A program made the position numbers and the translations under genes. From contig DOWV01000372.1 in assembly GCA_003519375.1 (NCBI GenBank), positions 1 to 17,129 on the forward strand: a stretch of DNA of 17,129 bases, read 5' to 3'. Positions within the stretch are counted from its first letter, which is position 1; every line of letters begins with the position of its first letter. Below the pieces are notes generated by a model. That model was not told where the DNA came from, searched no databases, and was given only the letters and a program-made list of their open reading frames with translations. The DNA is from Bacteroidota bacterium. Its GTDB lineage: Bacteria > Bacteroidota > Ignavibacteria > UBA10030. Below, piece after piece: positions 1-7,750 of the stretch.

Positions 1-4
1 TCAT
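1..4 (-). CDS. possible start codon of a gene cut off by the left edge
   Basis: On the minus strand the last visible bases read ATGA, preceded by GAGGAA with a five-base gap, which is a good Shine-Dalgarno arrangement. It lies downstream of glnD in the same direction, about 140 bases after the glnD stop. Only the initiator codon would be inside the window, so nothing can be said about the product. It could be chance, because a single codon plus a purine-rich stretch is weak evidence. Confidence 0.3.
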
Positions 5-48
5 GCGTATTCCTCATCAAAGCTTTGGAAGTCCTGTTGAAAAGAATC

Positions 49-129
49 GCCACGAACTCGCGAAGGCATGAAGAACAGAAAGTTTTGTTCTTCTTTCTTC
101 TTCTCTTTGTGTCTTCGTGCCTTTGTGGC
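49..129. repeat. imperfect inverted repeat of the AAGACAC type
   Basis: The spacer after glnD holds a left arm (about 49-82, beginning GCCACGAA and containing GAAGGCA) and a right arm (105-129, CTTTGTGTCTTCGTGCC then TTTGTGGC). The arms are roughly complementary with mismatches. Between them is a cleaner hairpin with 8-bp arms, GAAGAACA (70-77) and TGTTCTTC (86-93). The right arm resembles that of the element at 6684-6767, so it looks like one member of a dispersed intergenic family. It may also end glnD transcription, although no T-tract follows on the minus strand. Confidence 0.5.
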
Positions 130-142
130 TCAGAACGGTATT

Positions 143-2779
143 CTAATTCGTCACCAGCTCAGACTCTGTCAGATCGTCTATCACCTTCAGGATTTCGGCG
201 CGCAGATACTCCCGCTGTTGCGGACTGTCGATCTTGTTCCCATGGAGATCCAGGATGTAGAACGAGTCAACGACGCCGTCGACCCGTGTAGCGATCTTGG
301 CGAACGAAATGTTCAGTCCCAGCATCGACATCGTGCTCGTGATGCGATACAGAAAGCCCAGCATGTCCGGCGCATAGACATCGAAAATGGTATACCTCGG
401 ATGATCTTCGAATTCAACATCAGTGCGGATATTTGGATTGATGATCCTGCTGCGGCGCTTCCATCTCATCCGGTGCCGCTGAAGGAGATGCTCGATATCG
501 ATCGCCTCCTCAAAAACCTGGTTGAGTTCCCTATGGATCTTCTCGCATTGGCCTGCATTGAGGCCGGTTTTCGTAATATAATCAACGACACGGAACCGGT
601 CGATGATCGTTCCGTCGTTCCGTGTGAAGATTCGTGCATCCAAAATGTTCGCATCGTTCGCCGAGAAAACGCCGCAGCAGCGAGAGAGCGCAAAGGGTGC
701 ATCGCTCGCAATGATCGTGACTTCAGTATGGTCGTCCTTTCTCTTGAAGATCGTGCTCACCGTCTCATCGGTCCCGATCCGGTGAATGTGCTCGGCGATT
801 TCAGCTGCGTCAAAGGTCGCAAGATATGCCGGGCTTTCCACGGCATCGAGGTGATCACGTGCCTGCTCTTCAGGGAGCGTGGAGGTCAATTCGCTCACGA
901 CTTCCTGAACGGCGGTTCGATGTCGGTCGGCTTCAGCGAGTACATACTCATCGTGTGTAAGGTTCTGCTGGAGAACCTCATGCGACCGGCGGTATAACTC
1001 GTGCAGTAGCGTTGCTTTCCAGTCGGTCCAGACGTTCTTGTTGACCGCGCTCAGGTCGGCGTACGTCAAGAGATACAGGTAGTCGAGCCGGCGGGCGCTG
1101 CCGATCTTTGAGGCAAAATCGAGTATGGTCTGCGGATCGCTCAGGTTTCTGCGGAAGGCGACCTGTTCCATGAGAAGGTGATTGCGAACGAGGAAGAGAA
1201 CATCGTCCATGACATCCTCGTAGCGAAGCCTCTTCAGGATTGTCCGGCTTATATCAACTCCAATGATCTCATGATCTCCGATTCTGATCGGCTTGGCGAT
1301 ATCGTGGAAGAGTGCTGCAAGGTAGAGCGTGTCCCGGCGGGGCAACGTACGGAAAATCTCACCAAACGTTGACGCACTCCCCGCAAGCGCCTCTGCATGG
1401 GAGAGGACGATCAGCGTGTGTTCGTCCGCCGTATAATAATGGTACTGGTTATGCTGGAAGAACGCCACGAGGCCCTTCCACTCCGGAAGCCAGCGTGAGA
1501 GCAATCCGAGGTTGTTCATCTGCCGGATGGCGGGGCCTACACTCTGAGGCTGATTCAACACCTCGCGGAACAGCCTGGTTTCCTCTTTCGTGCGCAGAGG
1601 CCGGTACCGCGCTGCATTCCGTATGAGGATGTCCTCGAGCATGTGAGACATGGGAAGTGCATGCTCGATACTGAGAAGAAACACCCGTAATGCCTGTTCA
1701 CTGGAAAGCCCCAGCACGCGTTTTCCAAGATCGATTTTCTTGTCCTTGACGACATAGGGAGCTTCCAGGTGTTGAACGCTTTTGGCGCTGCTCTCGGCGA
1801 GGTAGCGGTCATGAGCCCAATCCATGAGCCGGCGAGTGAGTTGAGAGACCGCGCGTGCCGCAACGTAGTATTCCTGCATGAATTGTTCTACTTCGGTGCG
1901 CTTTTTTCCGTCGCGATACCCAAGCGATTTGCTCACCTTGCGCTGTAAATTGAACTCGAGTGTGTCATGTAGAGCGTTGGCCTGCAGGTGCATTTCGTTG
2001 CGCGCGCGGAGCAGGAAATCCAGTCCGCCCCGGACTTCACCGAGGAACTTCGCACCGAAGTGTTTGCGGAGCAACAAGCTTCTCAGCATTTCTGTGAGCG
2101 CAGTGTCGTTCTTGCGCGTGCCGCGCGGGAGTTTTGCGAGTCCAGTTCCCCGGCTGAACCAGAGCACAGCGTGAAGATCACGCAATCCTCCTGCGCTGTT
2201 CTTAATGTTCGGCTCGAGGAGTTTTGTGGAATGTCCGTATTTCCGGTGACGGAGTTCGGTTGAGACGAGCAGGTCGTTCACATACATGGCCCGGTCGAGC
2301 AAACCGACTTGTTTTTGAAGCTTCGTCCGGAGCTGCGTAACCGCGCGCTTGTTGCCGCAAATGAACCTTGATTCAAGCACGGAGTGCCATACCTCGAAAT
2401 CCGATTCAGCCGTATCGAGACACTCCTGGATTGTCCGGAAACTGTGACCGACGTCGAGGCCAAAATCCAGCAAGGTGTGGAGCAGATCTCCAACGATCGG
2501 AGAGGCATCAGCTTTTTCAGACTCATCCGTTATGAGAAACATAATATCGACGTCAGACGAGAAACAGAGCTCTTTCCGCCCGTAGCCGCCAAGAGCGACC
2601 GCGGCAATGAGGTTTCTTTTTGGACTCTTGAGTGATCGGAAAATGGATGCGATGAGGAGGTCGAGCCGATTCGTCAGGGCGAGGGCGACGCGCAAGCCGC
2701 CCGCTCCGCCGCGGTGAAGCCCGACTATTGAGTGAAATTGCTGGACGAACGCTTCTTTGGTAGGTGCGCTAGGGGCCAT
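143..2779 (-). CDS. glnD: bifunctional [protein-PII] uridylyltransferase / uridylyl-removing enzyme
   Basis: GlnD senses glutamine and controls nitrogen assimilation by adding UMP to PII signal proteins when nitrogen is short and removing it when glutamine is plentiful. The 878-residue product matches the usual family length of about 850-950. The nucleotidyltransferase motif GGYGRKEL is at residues 64-71, with the metal-binding pair D76 and D78 of SSDVD. The HD hydrolase motif LFHDIAK lies near residues 490-496 (H492, D493) and a GDHE follows. Two ACT regulatory domains occupy about 690-760 and 795-870. All catalytic landmarks look intact, so both activities are expected. The ATG at 2779 has GAGGAA upstream at a somewhat long spacing of 14. 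No PII gene or glutamine synthetase is visible nearby. It is a cytoplasmic enzyme, and the assignment is firm. Confidence 0.96.
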   Translation of the reverse strand: MAPSAPTKEAFVQQFHSIVGLHRGGAGGLRVALALTNRLDLLIASIFRSLKSPKRNLIAAVALGGYGRKELCFSSDVDIMFLITDESEKADASPIVGDLLHTLLDFGLDVGHSFRTIQECLDTAESDFEVWHSVLESRFICGNKRAVTQLRTKLQKQVGLLDRAMYVNDLLVSTELRHRKYGHSTKLLEPNIKNSAGGLRDLHAVLWFSRGTGLAKLPRGTRKNDTALTEMLRSLLLRKHFGAKFLGEVRGGLDFLLRARNEMHLQANALHDTLEFNLQRKVSKSLGYRDGKKRTEVEQFMQEYYVAARAVSQLTRRLMDWAHDRYLAESSAKSVQHLEAPYVVKDKKIDLGKRVLGLSSEQALRVFLLSIEHALPMSHMLEDILIRNAARYRPLRTKEETRLFREVLNQPQSVGPAIRQMNNLGLLSRWLPEWKGLVAFFQHNQYHYYTADEHTLIVLSHAEALAGSASTFGEIFRTLPRRDTLYLAALFHDIAKPIRIGDHEIIGVDISRTILKRLRYEDVMDDVLFLVRNHLLMEQVAFRRNLSDPQTILDFASKIGSARRLDYLYLLTYADLSAVNKNVWTDWKATLLHELYRRSHEVLQQNLTHDEYVLAEADRHRTAVQEVVSELTSTLPEEQARDHLDAVESPAYLATFDAAEIAEHIHRIGTDETVSTIFKRKDDHTEVTIIASDAPFALSRCCGVFSANDANILDARIFTRNDGTIIDRFRVVDYITKTGLNAGQCEKIHRELNQVFEEAIDIEHLLQRHRMRWKRRSRIINPNIRTDVEFEDHPRYTIFDVYAPDMLGFLYRITSTMSMLGLNISFAKIATRVDGVVDSFYILDLHGNKIDSPQQREYLRAEILKVIDDLTESELVTN

Positions 2780-2814
2780 GTGGCCGTGATCTGTTCCTCA
2801 GTGAGACTGTTGAG

Positions 2815-2842
2815 AATATACTGAAAGCGTGGCTCGATTCAA
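2815..2842 (-). promoter_or_regulatory. candidate promoter of glnD
   Basis: On the minus strand, TTGAAT (2842-2837) is followed after 16 bases by TATATT (2820-2815), which is sigma70-like. The same stretch also fits the Bacteroidetes pattern: TTTG (2843-2840), 19 bases, then TATATTCT, matching four of the six fixed bases of TAnnTTTG. It lies about 36 bases before the glnD ATG. This is pattern matching only. Confidence 0.35.
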
Positions 2843-2855
2843 AGGCAACGTCGCC

Positions 2856-2898
2856 ACCTTTCGAAGGTTCAATCGTCATTCTCTGACCTTCGAAAGGT
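2856..2898. repeat. 13-bp perfect inverted repeat built on TTCGAA
   Basis: ACCTTTCGAAGGT (2856-2868) and its exact reverse complement ACCTTCGAAAGGT (2886-2898) flank a 17-base loop. Each arm is itself almost palindromic, so the arms can also be read as near-direct repeats. The element begins 8 bases past the stop of the glycosidase gene (minus strand) and lies upstream of the glnD promoter candidate. It could fold as a transcript-end hairpin, but there is no run of T after it on the minus strand. It could equally be a two-site protein-binding element. Confidence 0.6.
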
Positions 2899-2906
2899 TC
2901 TATGCA

Positions 2907-4604
2907 TCATGGAATCGCGAACCTGTTCGCTCCATGGTGAACGGCAAATTGCTTCCGGACGCCATGGTGCTCGGCGAGAAGCGTGAACAATCCGTCAGAG
3001 TTAACGGAGATGTTTATAGCGCCAGCGCCGGATGGCTCGGCCACGAGTGTTACGACGTGTCCATTGAACCGGTATCGTTCGCATCCGACACGCTGCGTGG
3101 ATTGGATTCTCCAGGTGAGCTTGTTCGCCGTAGCATCGGGCTTCAGCCCGATGCCGTATTCGAGGAAGTAGAGAATCGGTCCGATGCCGCTCCAGCCTAC
3201 GAAATCCTTGTTCACGAGCGAACTGTCCGTGTTCCGGCCGGGATTCTCCGAGTCCGGAGCGTAATTCTCCCAGATGGTTCCGGTCTGCTCGAATACCTTC
3301 GCCATGATCTGGAGATGTTGCTGAGCAATCGAGCGCGCCAGATCGGCATAACCATAGTTCTCGAGTCCACGAATAACCATGGTATTCGTGGGCGCCCAAA
3401 CCGCACCGCGCCAGTAACCTCCGCTTGACAAATATCCCTGTTCATCCGCCGCACACGTGGGGACAGGATGGAACCTGCCAAAGGTTTTCGGGTTTTTGAG
3501 ATGATCCACAAGGAGACGTGCCTGAGCTGGCGACGCCACCCGTGAAAGAAGTGTCCAATATGCAGCAACGGTCTTCACCGACGAAGCGCTGCCGTCGATT
3601 TTCAAATCAAAATAGAATCCCTGCTTTGAATTCCACATCAATTTGTTTATCCGCCGACTCAGGTCATCCGCTTCGCGGGCGAATGATCTCGATTCGGAAT
3701 TCTTACCAAGGATACGTGCGATCGACGAGAGGTTGCGTGCGAACAGAACCATCTCCGAAGAAATGTCCACGCCGGTCCCGCCGTCAAGCAAGTCAGCGTT
3801 GCGCGGCGAATTATCCATGCTCGCCCAATCTGTGATGTACAGTCCATTTCCCTGAAGAAGATATGTCCGGAAAGCCTGGTAATAGTGAACGAGCGGATCC
3901 CAGACTCTCCGCAGTCGGGAAGAGTCGCCCGTGACTGCATAGCTCTCAAGCTCCGCCCAGGCAAGAATAGGATGGTCTAATGCGTCGAGCGTCAGACGTG
4001 GATTTGGCTTTGGTATGCCGCGACCGACATACCGCACTTGCAGCTGCCGTGCCGGCGGGAAATCCCAGCCCCAACGGGTGAAGAGCGTTGTGTCGTCCGA
4101 GTTCACCCAGGAGGAAAAATCGAGTCCGCTCTTTCTCTGGATCTCCCTGCAAATCTCGCCTGTCGGATGCTGTTTCGCGTAGAAATTGTCGAGCGAGCCG
4201 ATGCCGGGAACGAGCGGCGCTGCGACGTTGCAGAACATCGTCATGAATGCCGTGTCCCACAGAAAAATATTGTCGTTGAACGCGGCGTCGATGAATTGTG
4301 AAACGAAGCCACTGGCCGGAGCGGGCTCGTGAAAGTTCTTGAACGCGATTTCCCATGCCTTCCAGTACAGCTTCAGAAAAAGCGGATTCTCATCGTAAAT
4401 CGGCGAAGGGAGTCTGGATTGCATCTCGGCAAAGACCGGCAGCGGGGCCGGAGAATACGATTTCTTCCCGAAGTATTTGCCGCGTTCGGCTTGCCGGGGA
4501 TCCTGTGACCCGCGCTCTTGTCCGGCGAGTGAGGTAATCGCAAGAAGTGCGAGGACTCCAAGTTGGCGAGCTCGTTGAGCGGCGTTGGTTCTAGTCACAG
4601 TCAT
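2907..4604 (-). CDS. secreted GH63/trehalase-like glycoside hydrolase
   Basis: This is a predicted exported alpha-glycosidase with an (alpha/alpha)6-barrel catalytic domain related to GH63, GH37 trehalases and mannosylglycerate hydrolases. Residues 1-29 look like a signal peptide (basic start, LGVLALLAITSLA core). Family-like motifs follow: LWDTAF (115-120), GLYITDWASMDNSPRN near 258-265 with the probable acid Asp, a YWRGAVWAPTNTM block near 395, and WENYAPD near 448 with the probable base Glu. The length of 565 residues suits a single catalytic domain plus a small C-terminal beta region. I chose the ATG at 4604; a TTG two codons upstream would extend it slightly. No clear Shine-Dalgarno is seen. 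The substrate cannot be read from sequence; trehalose, glucosylglycerate, mannosylglycerate or an oligosaccharide are all possible. No transporter or other sugar gene is adjacent. Confidence 0.85.
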   Translation of the reverse strand: MTVTRTNAAQRARQLGVLALLAITSLAGQERGSQDPRQAERGKYFGKKSYSPAPLPVFAEMQSRLPSPIYDENPLFLKLYWKAWEIAFKNFHEPAPASGFVSQFIDAAFNDNIFLWDTAFMTMFCNVAAPLVPGIGSLDNFYAKQHPTGEICREIQRKSGLDFSSWVNSDDTTLFTRWGWDFPPARQLQVRYVGRGIPKPNPRLTLDALDHPILAWAELESYAVTGDSSRLRRVWDPLVHYYQAFRTYLLQGNGLYITDWASMDNSPRNADLLDGGTGVDISSEMVLFARNLSSIARILGKNSESRSFAREADDLSRRINKLMWNSKQGFYFDLKIDGSASSVKTVAAYWTLLSRVASPAQARLLVDHLKNPKTFGRFHPVPTCAADEQGYLSSGGYWRGAVWAPTNTMVIRGLENYGYADLARSIAQQHLQIMAKVFEQTGTIWENYAPDSENPGRNTDSSLVNKDFVGWSGIGPILYFLEYGIGLKPDATANKLTWRIQSTQRVGCERYRFNGHVVTLVAEPSGAGAINISVNSDGLFTLLAEHHGVRKQFAVHHGANRFAIP

Positions 4605-4677
4605 CTGCAATTCACAAGAAGCAGCATTCGAGCCAAGCGACTAAACGCCAGGAAAATCTTTGGACTTTTTTTCCTTT

Positions 4678-4781
4678 GCGGTTCGCTCTCTGAATCCCGC
4701 ATTGAAGCGGAATCCAAGAGCGGGACTTGGCGGTTCGCTCTCTGAATCCCGCCGATGAGCGAAATCCTGGAGCGGGGCTTT
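4678..4781. repeat. two tandem 52-bp REP-like units
   Basis: A 23-bp sequence starting GCGGTTCGCTC and ending GAATCCCGC occurs exactly twice, at 4678-4700 and 4730-4752, giving a 52-bp period. The rest of each unit is similar but diverged (the GAATCC/AAATCC and GAGCGGG parts are kept). Within each unit, CGCTC...CGC pairs imperfectly with a downstream GCG...GAGCG, so each can form a stem-loop. The pair sits between two minus-strand genes, the lamin-tail gene upstream and the glycosidase downstream. It may act as a transcript-end or stabilising structure, or be a small mobile REP-type sequence. Confidence 0.7.
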
Positions 4782-4857
4782 GCGTGATTGTTATTTGATC
4801 ACCAGGCTTCTTACAATATAGTCAGGCAGAATGCAGCAGTCCAGCGCGCGAAACCGC

Positions 4858-6591
4858 TCACAGTTTTGTCGCAACCACCACAATTGCCTTCGCTGTCGAG
4901 ACTGTCCCGCCGTCACCGTCAATTCCTTCCAGATAGATAATATGGGGACCAATCCTCGCCCTTTGCCTGGATTCATCGAGTCCATCCCAGACGATTTCGC
5001 CCTGGGCGCCGCTCAGCTCTGTGTTGGCTAGGTAACGAATCAACCGTCCCCGTGCGTCAAAAACCGAAACTCGGATGAGCGGCGTTGCCGAAGGAAGATT
5101 ATATCGGATGATGCAAAAATCCTCGAATCCGTCACCATCGGGCGAAAATGGATTGGGATGGATCGAAAGGGAGGCGGATGTCGGGATGAGGGCTATGAAA
5201 ATGCCGTTCTTCCTGCCGGGAGACCCGCCATAATGTGACGCGGAAGTGCTCCAGTTGCGGCGGTCATGAGAGGCGAGGTCGGGATTGATTCGCTCGAGCG
5301 ATCTTCCCTTCGGATCAATAATGTCAGGATGATGCCATGATGGGAGGTACGAGACGCTGTCGATTGTTGTGCCGAGTGGATCGCGAAGAATAACGGCGTC
5401 ACCATCATTATTGAACCCAAATCCGGAGGGGCGATTCAGAACGAGGATGTGAACCTCCTGGCCGGGGGCCGGGAGACTGGAGTATCTGGATATGACGGTA
5501 GAATCTGCCGCTATCAGAACATAGTCTCGTGGCTGGACGAGCGTGTTCGGCAGGGTGAAGGAATTGACGCCGCTTGCTGTTGGGCGATCAGAGATCTTCC
5601 AACGTACCAGATCGATGGGATCTGTGCCGCGGTGGTACAATTCGAGCCATTCATTCTGATCTGCAGAAGGATCATACATGATCTCATTGATAACGAACGT
5701 CTGCGGGACGGCGCGCCCTTGCACAACAATGCGGGAGGTATCGTTCGAGGGGTTGCGATCCTGCGCGAAGGAAACGAGAGCGATGAAGTGATTATCTCCC
5801 GCTCGAATGGGATGCATTGCTGCCCTGAAGAGTGCGGAATCGCCCGGAAGGAGAAATGAACTCGTCTGGCTTGAAAACCTCTCCTGTTCCTGTGGCCGGC
5901 GATCGAGATTTTGGTCCATAAAGAAATCGACTCTGTATTCTGATGCGGGCAGTGTTCCCACGTTCTTGATGAATGCCGCCAGTGTTACAGTTTGATCCGT
6001 TGGGGATGTGTCCGTTGTTGGTATGAGCTCCGATACTCCCAGGTCATGTGAGAGCTGTGCATAGACCGTTACGTCGTCGAGGCGGAATGTTCCGGACGTA
6101 CCCGCACCCGGGACTCCAATCAGTCGCCAGCGGAATCGCACACCCGGGGAGTGCAACAGTACCGGCTGAAGTGCGAGCGACGTGAGCGCGTAGCCCGTCG
6201 TGCCCGGATTGCGAATAGTGTCGCTGAGAAGCAGCGGAAACGACTGTCCGCCGTCCACCGAGGCCTCCACAAGGAGTCCGCTTGTGTGTGTTGACGAACG
6301 GGAAGTGTAGAACTCAAGCCGGACAGGCGTACAATTGGGAAACTCCACCGGCGGCGAAGTGAGAGTTTGCGATATTGACGCATTCGAAGAGAGCGCAACG
6401 TATGGCAACGATCTGGGCGAAGAGGACGACAGCACAAAATCGCCTGCCCCCGAGCGGTTGGCACTTGTTGACCACCCCGAAGGGAGCAAGGGAGGGGCGG
6501 AGGAATCGAAGTAATCGCGGAACTGAATGAAATTCTGTTGAGAGTGGGAAATCGAGAGAAATGCGAGCAAACAGACAAGGAGTCTGAACAT
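4858..6591 (-). CDS. secreted multidomain protein with lamin-tail domain and FlgD-like C-terminal domain
   Basis: The 577-residue product begins with a clear signal peptide (MFRLLVCLLAFLSISHS). A jelly-roll-like region follows (about 20-180), with wording typical of MAM/carbohydrate-binding-like domains (SVDGGQSF, FRLDDVTVYA). Next are a CARDB-like Ig domain (about 183-290) and a lamin-tail domain (about 298-450, FVINEIMYDPS then NEWLELYH). The end (about 475-577) is a FlgD-like Ig domain with NPFSPDGDG and VWDG. Such C-termini are common in FCB bacteria and often accompany export by the type IX secretion system. The ATG at 6591 is preferred because GGAGG lies seven bases upstream and the signal peptide starts there; an upstream in-frame ATG at 6690 lacks these features. 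No enzymatic domain is recognisable, so a cell-surface or extracellular binding role is inferred. Confidence 0.82.
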   Translation of the reverse strand: MFRLLVCLLAFLSISHSQQNFIQFRDYFDSSAPPLLPSGWSTSANRSGAGDFVLSSSSPRSLPYVALSSNASISQTLTSPPVEFPNCTPVRLEFYTSRSSTHTSGLLVEASVDGGQSFPLLLSDTIRNPGTTGYALTSLALQPVLLHSPGVRFRWRLIGVPGAGTSGTFRLDDVTVYAQLSHDLGVSELIPTTDTSPTDQTVTLAAFIKNVGTLPASEYRVDFFMDQNLDRRPQEQERFSSQTSSFLLPGDSALFRAAMHPIRAGDNHFIALVSFAQDRNPSNDTSRIVVQGRAVPQTFVINEIMYDPSADQNEWLELYHRGTDPIDLVRWKISDRPTASGVNSFTLPNTLVQPRDYVLIAADSTVISRYSSLPAPGQEVHILVLNRPSGFGFNNDGDAVILRDPLGTTIDSVSYLPSWHHPDIIDPKGRSLERINPDLASHDRRNWSTSASHYGGSPGRKNGIFIALIPTSASLSIHPNPFSPDGDGFEDFCIIRYNLPSATPLIRVSVFDARGRLIRYLANTELSGAQGEIVWDGLDESRQRARIGPHIIYLEGIDGDGGTVSTAKAIVVVATKL

Positions 6592-6683
6592 GGCGGGCCT
6601 CCAGTGTGGCGGGATGTGGAACGTGGAGGGGCGATCACGTGATCGCCCCAGGATGAATTGCGGAGGTTCAGGTGAAAGAAGGT

Positions 6684-6767
6684 GCCACAAAGAGACTAAG
6701 ACACAAAAGTAACCGAAGAGAAAAGAATGCTACATGTCTTCCTTCGTGTCTTGGAGACTTTTGCCGC
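6684..6767. repeat. imperfect inverted repeat of the AAGACAC type, second copy
   Basis: The 249-base spacer between the lamin-tail and DUF3078 genes holds a left arm (about 6684-6709, GCCACAAAG then AAGACAC) and a right arm (6741-6767, CCTTCGTGTCTT then TTTTGCCGC). The two are complementary with several mismatches across a loop of about 31 bases. The right arm resembles 105-129 beyond glnD and has the same orientation. I see no gene in the rest of the spacer. It lies downstream of the DUF3078 stop and could serve as a transcript-end hairpin. Confidence 0.5.
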
Positions 6768-6840
6768 TTCACGGCATCCCGCTCTCTTATGTAATTTGAT
6801 AGATGCGGGAGTGGCAGATCTATTCCTTTCAATCCCATCG

Positions 6841-7704
6841 TCAGAACAACGTATAGCTCAGACCGAGAGAAAGCATCTCTTTCAGCTGCAGCCGCGTCGA
6901 CGACCTCTCGTCATTGATCAGCATGACGTTCAGGATGACAACCATGTACTTGTTGATCGTAGCGGTCAGCGCGTTGTCCATTCTCAGCGTGGCATCGCTC
7001 GGTTTACGGATGGGCGAAAAGAGCTCCAGCTTCGACCGGATGAGGAGGTTGTCGTCGAGTTTCAGTTCCAAGTCGGTGACCGACTCGAAGCCGCCGTCGA
7101 CACGGATTTTTACTCTGCTCTCCGGCGGCGTTTTGGGATCATTGGCATAAGTCCAGTATGTTGACGTCGCGATCTCACGGAGTGCGACACCGAACCTGGT
7201 CTTGATTTCTTTCACCGGCTGATATCCGACGCCCGCGCTTTGCGTCAGATAGCCGGGATCGAAGAATTTTGACACCGGTGTTTCATTGCCGTCGGCATCG
7301 ATCGTCACACCTGTGGAGAATTGCGTTTTGAGTGTCGCACTGATATAGGGATTGACATACGTTCCCAGTTTGTACGTCAAGACCGATTCAAATTCGATGC
7401 GGTCTTCTGTCTTTCGCGATTTTGTTTGCCCGATTTTCGCCTGGCCATAGACCATTTTGTAGCTGTTGCCGAGGGTGAAGGCCGTATCGTCCAGCGTACT
7501 CTTCCCATCGAGTCTGGCAGTCCACGAGAGGGCGTCCTCACCGCCCTGCGCCCAATCCTTGAACGAGATCTGCGTCACCGTGAGGGCGGACACGACCGAG
7601 TGTTTCCATCCCCATTTGGATGGCTGTGGCGGTGCCGGTTGCTGGGGCTGCGCGAGGGCGCAGGCGCTCGATAGGACGATAAGTACAACCACAATCATTC
7701 TCAT
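6841..7704 (-). CDS. DUF3078-family outer-membrane beta-barrel-like protein
   Basis: The 287-residue product starts with a signal peptide (MRMIVVVLIVLSSACALAQ). It continues with the DUF3078 hallmark: a WGWK segment, then SFKDWAQGGEDALSWTARL (about residues 45-65). Alternating polar and hydrophobic strands follow, ending in an aromatic residue (LSYTLF), as in outer-membrane barrels. DUF3078 proteins are found mostly in Bacteroidota and related phyla, and their function is not established. AGAGGA lies about six bases before the ATG at 7704. The gene follows mscL by 46 bases on the same strand, so the two may share a transcript. Membrane location is inferred from the signal peptide and strand pattern. 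Confidence 0.85.
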   Translation of the reverse strand: MRMIVVVLIVLSSACALAQPQQPAPPQPSKWGWKHSVVSALTVTQISFKDWAQGGEDALSWTARLDGKSTLDDTAFTLGNSYKMVYGQAKIGQTKSRKTEDRIEFESVLTYKLGTYVNPYISATLKTQFSTGVTIDADGNETPVSKFFDPGYLTQSAGVGYQPVKEIKTRFGVALREIATSTYWTYANDPKTPPESRVKIRVDGGFESVTDLELKLDDNLLIRSKLELFSPIRKPSDATLRMDNALTATINKYMVVILNVMLINDERSSTRLQLKEMLSLGLSYTLF

Positions 7705-7750
7705 GAGTTTCCTCTTATACTGTCATCAATGGATTATCAGACATGCTTCA

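Noticed and set aside
68..997. 309-codon open frame on the plus strand
   Set aside because: It lies opposite glnD, whose protein is clearly conserved; the plus frame shows no family motif and is an antisense shadow.
2829..3428. 199-codon plus-strand open frame starting over the TTCGAA repeat
   Set aside because: It lies mostly opposite the glycosidase gene, has no recognisable domain and lacks a good ribosome binding site.
4678..4781. CRISPR array
   Set aside because: Only two repeat copies, the intervening sequence is itself related between copies, and no cas gene is present.
6592..6690. 33-codon N-terminal extension of the lamin-tail protein
   Set aside because: It would place the signal peptide internally; the internal ATG has GGAGG at seven bases.
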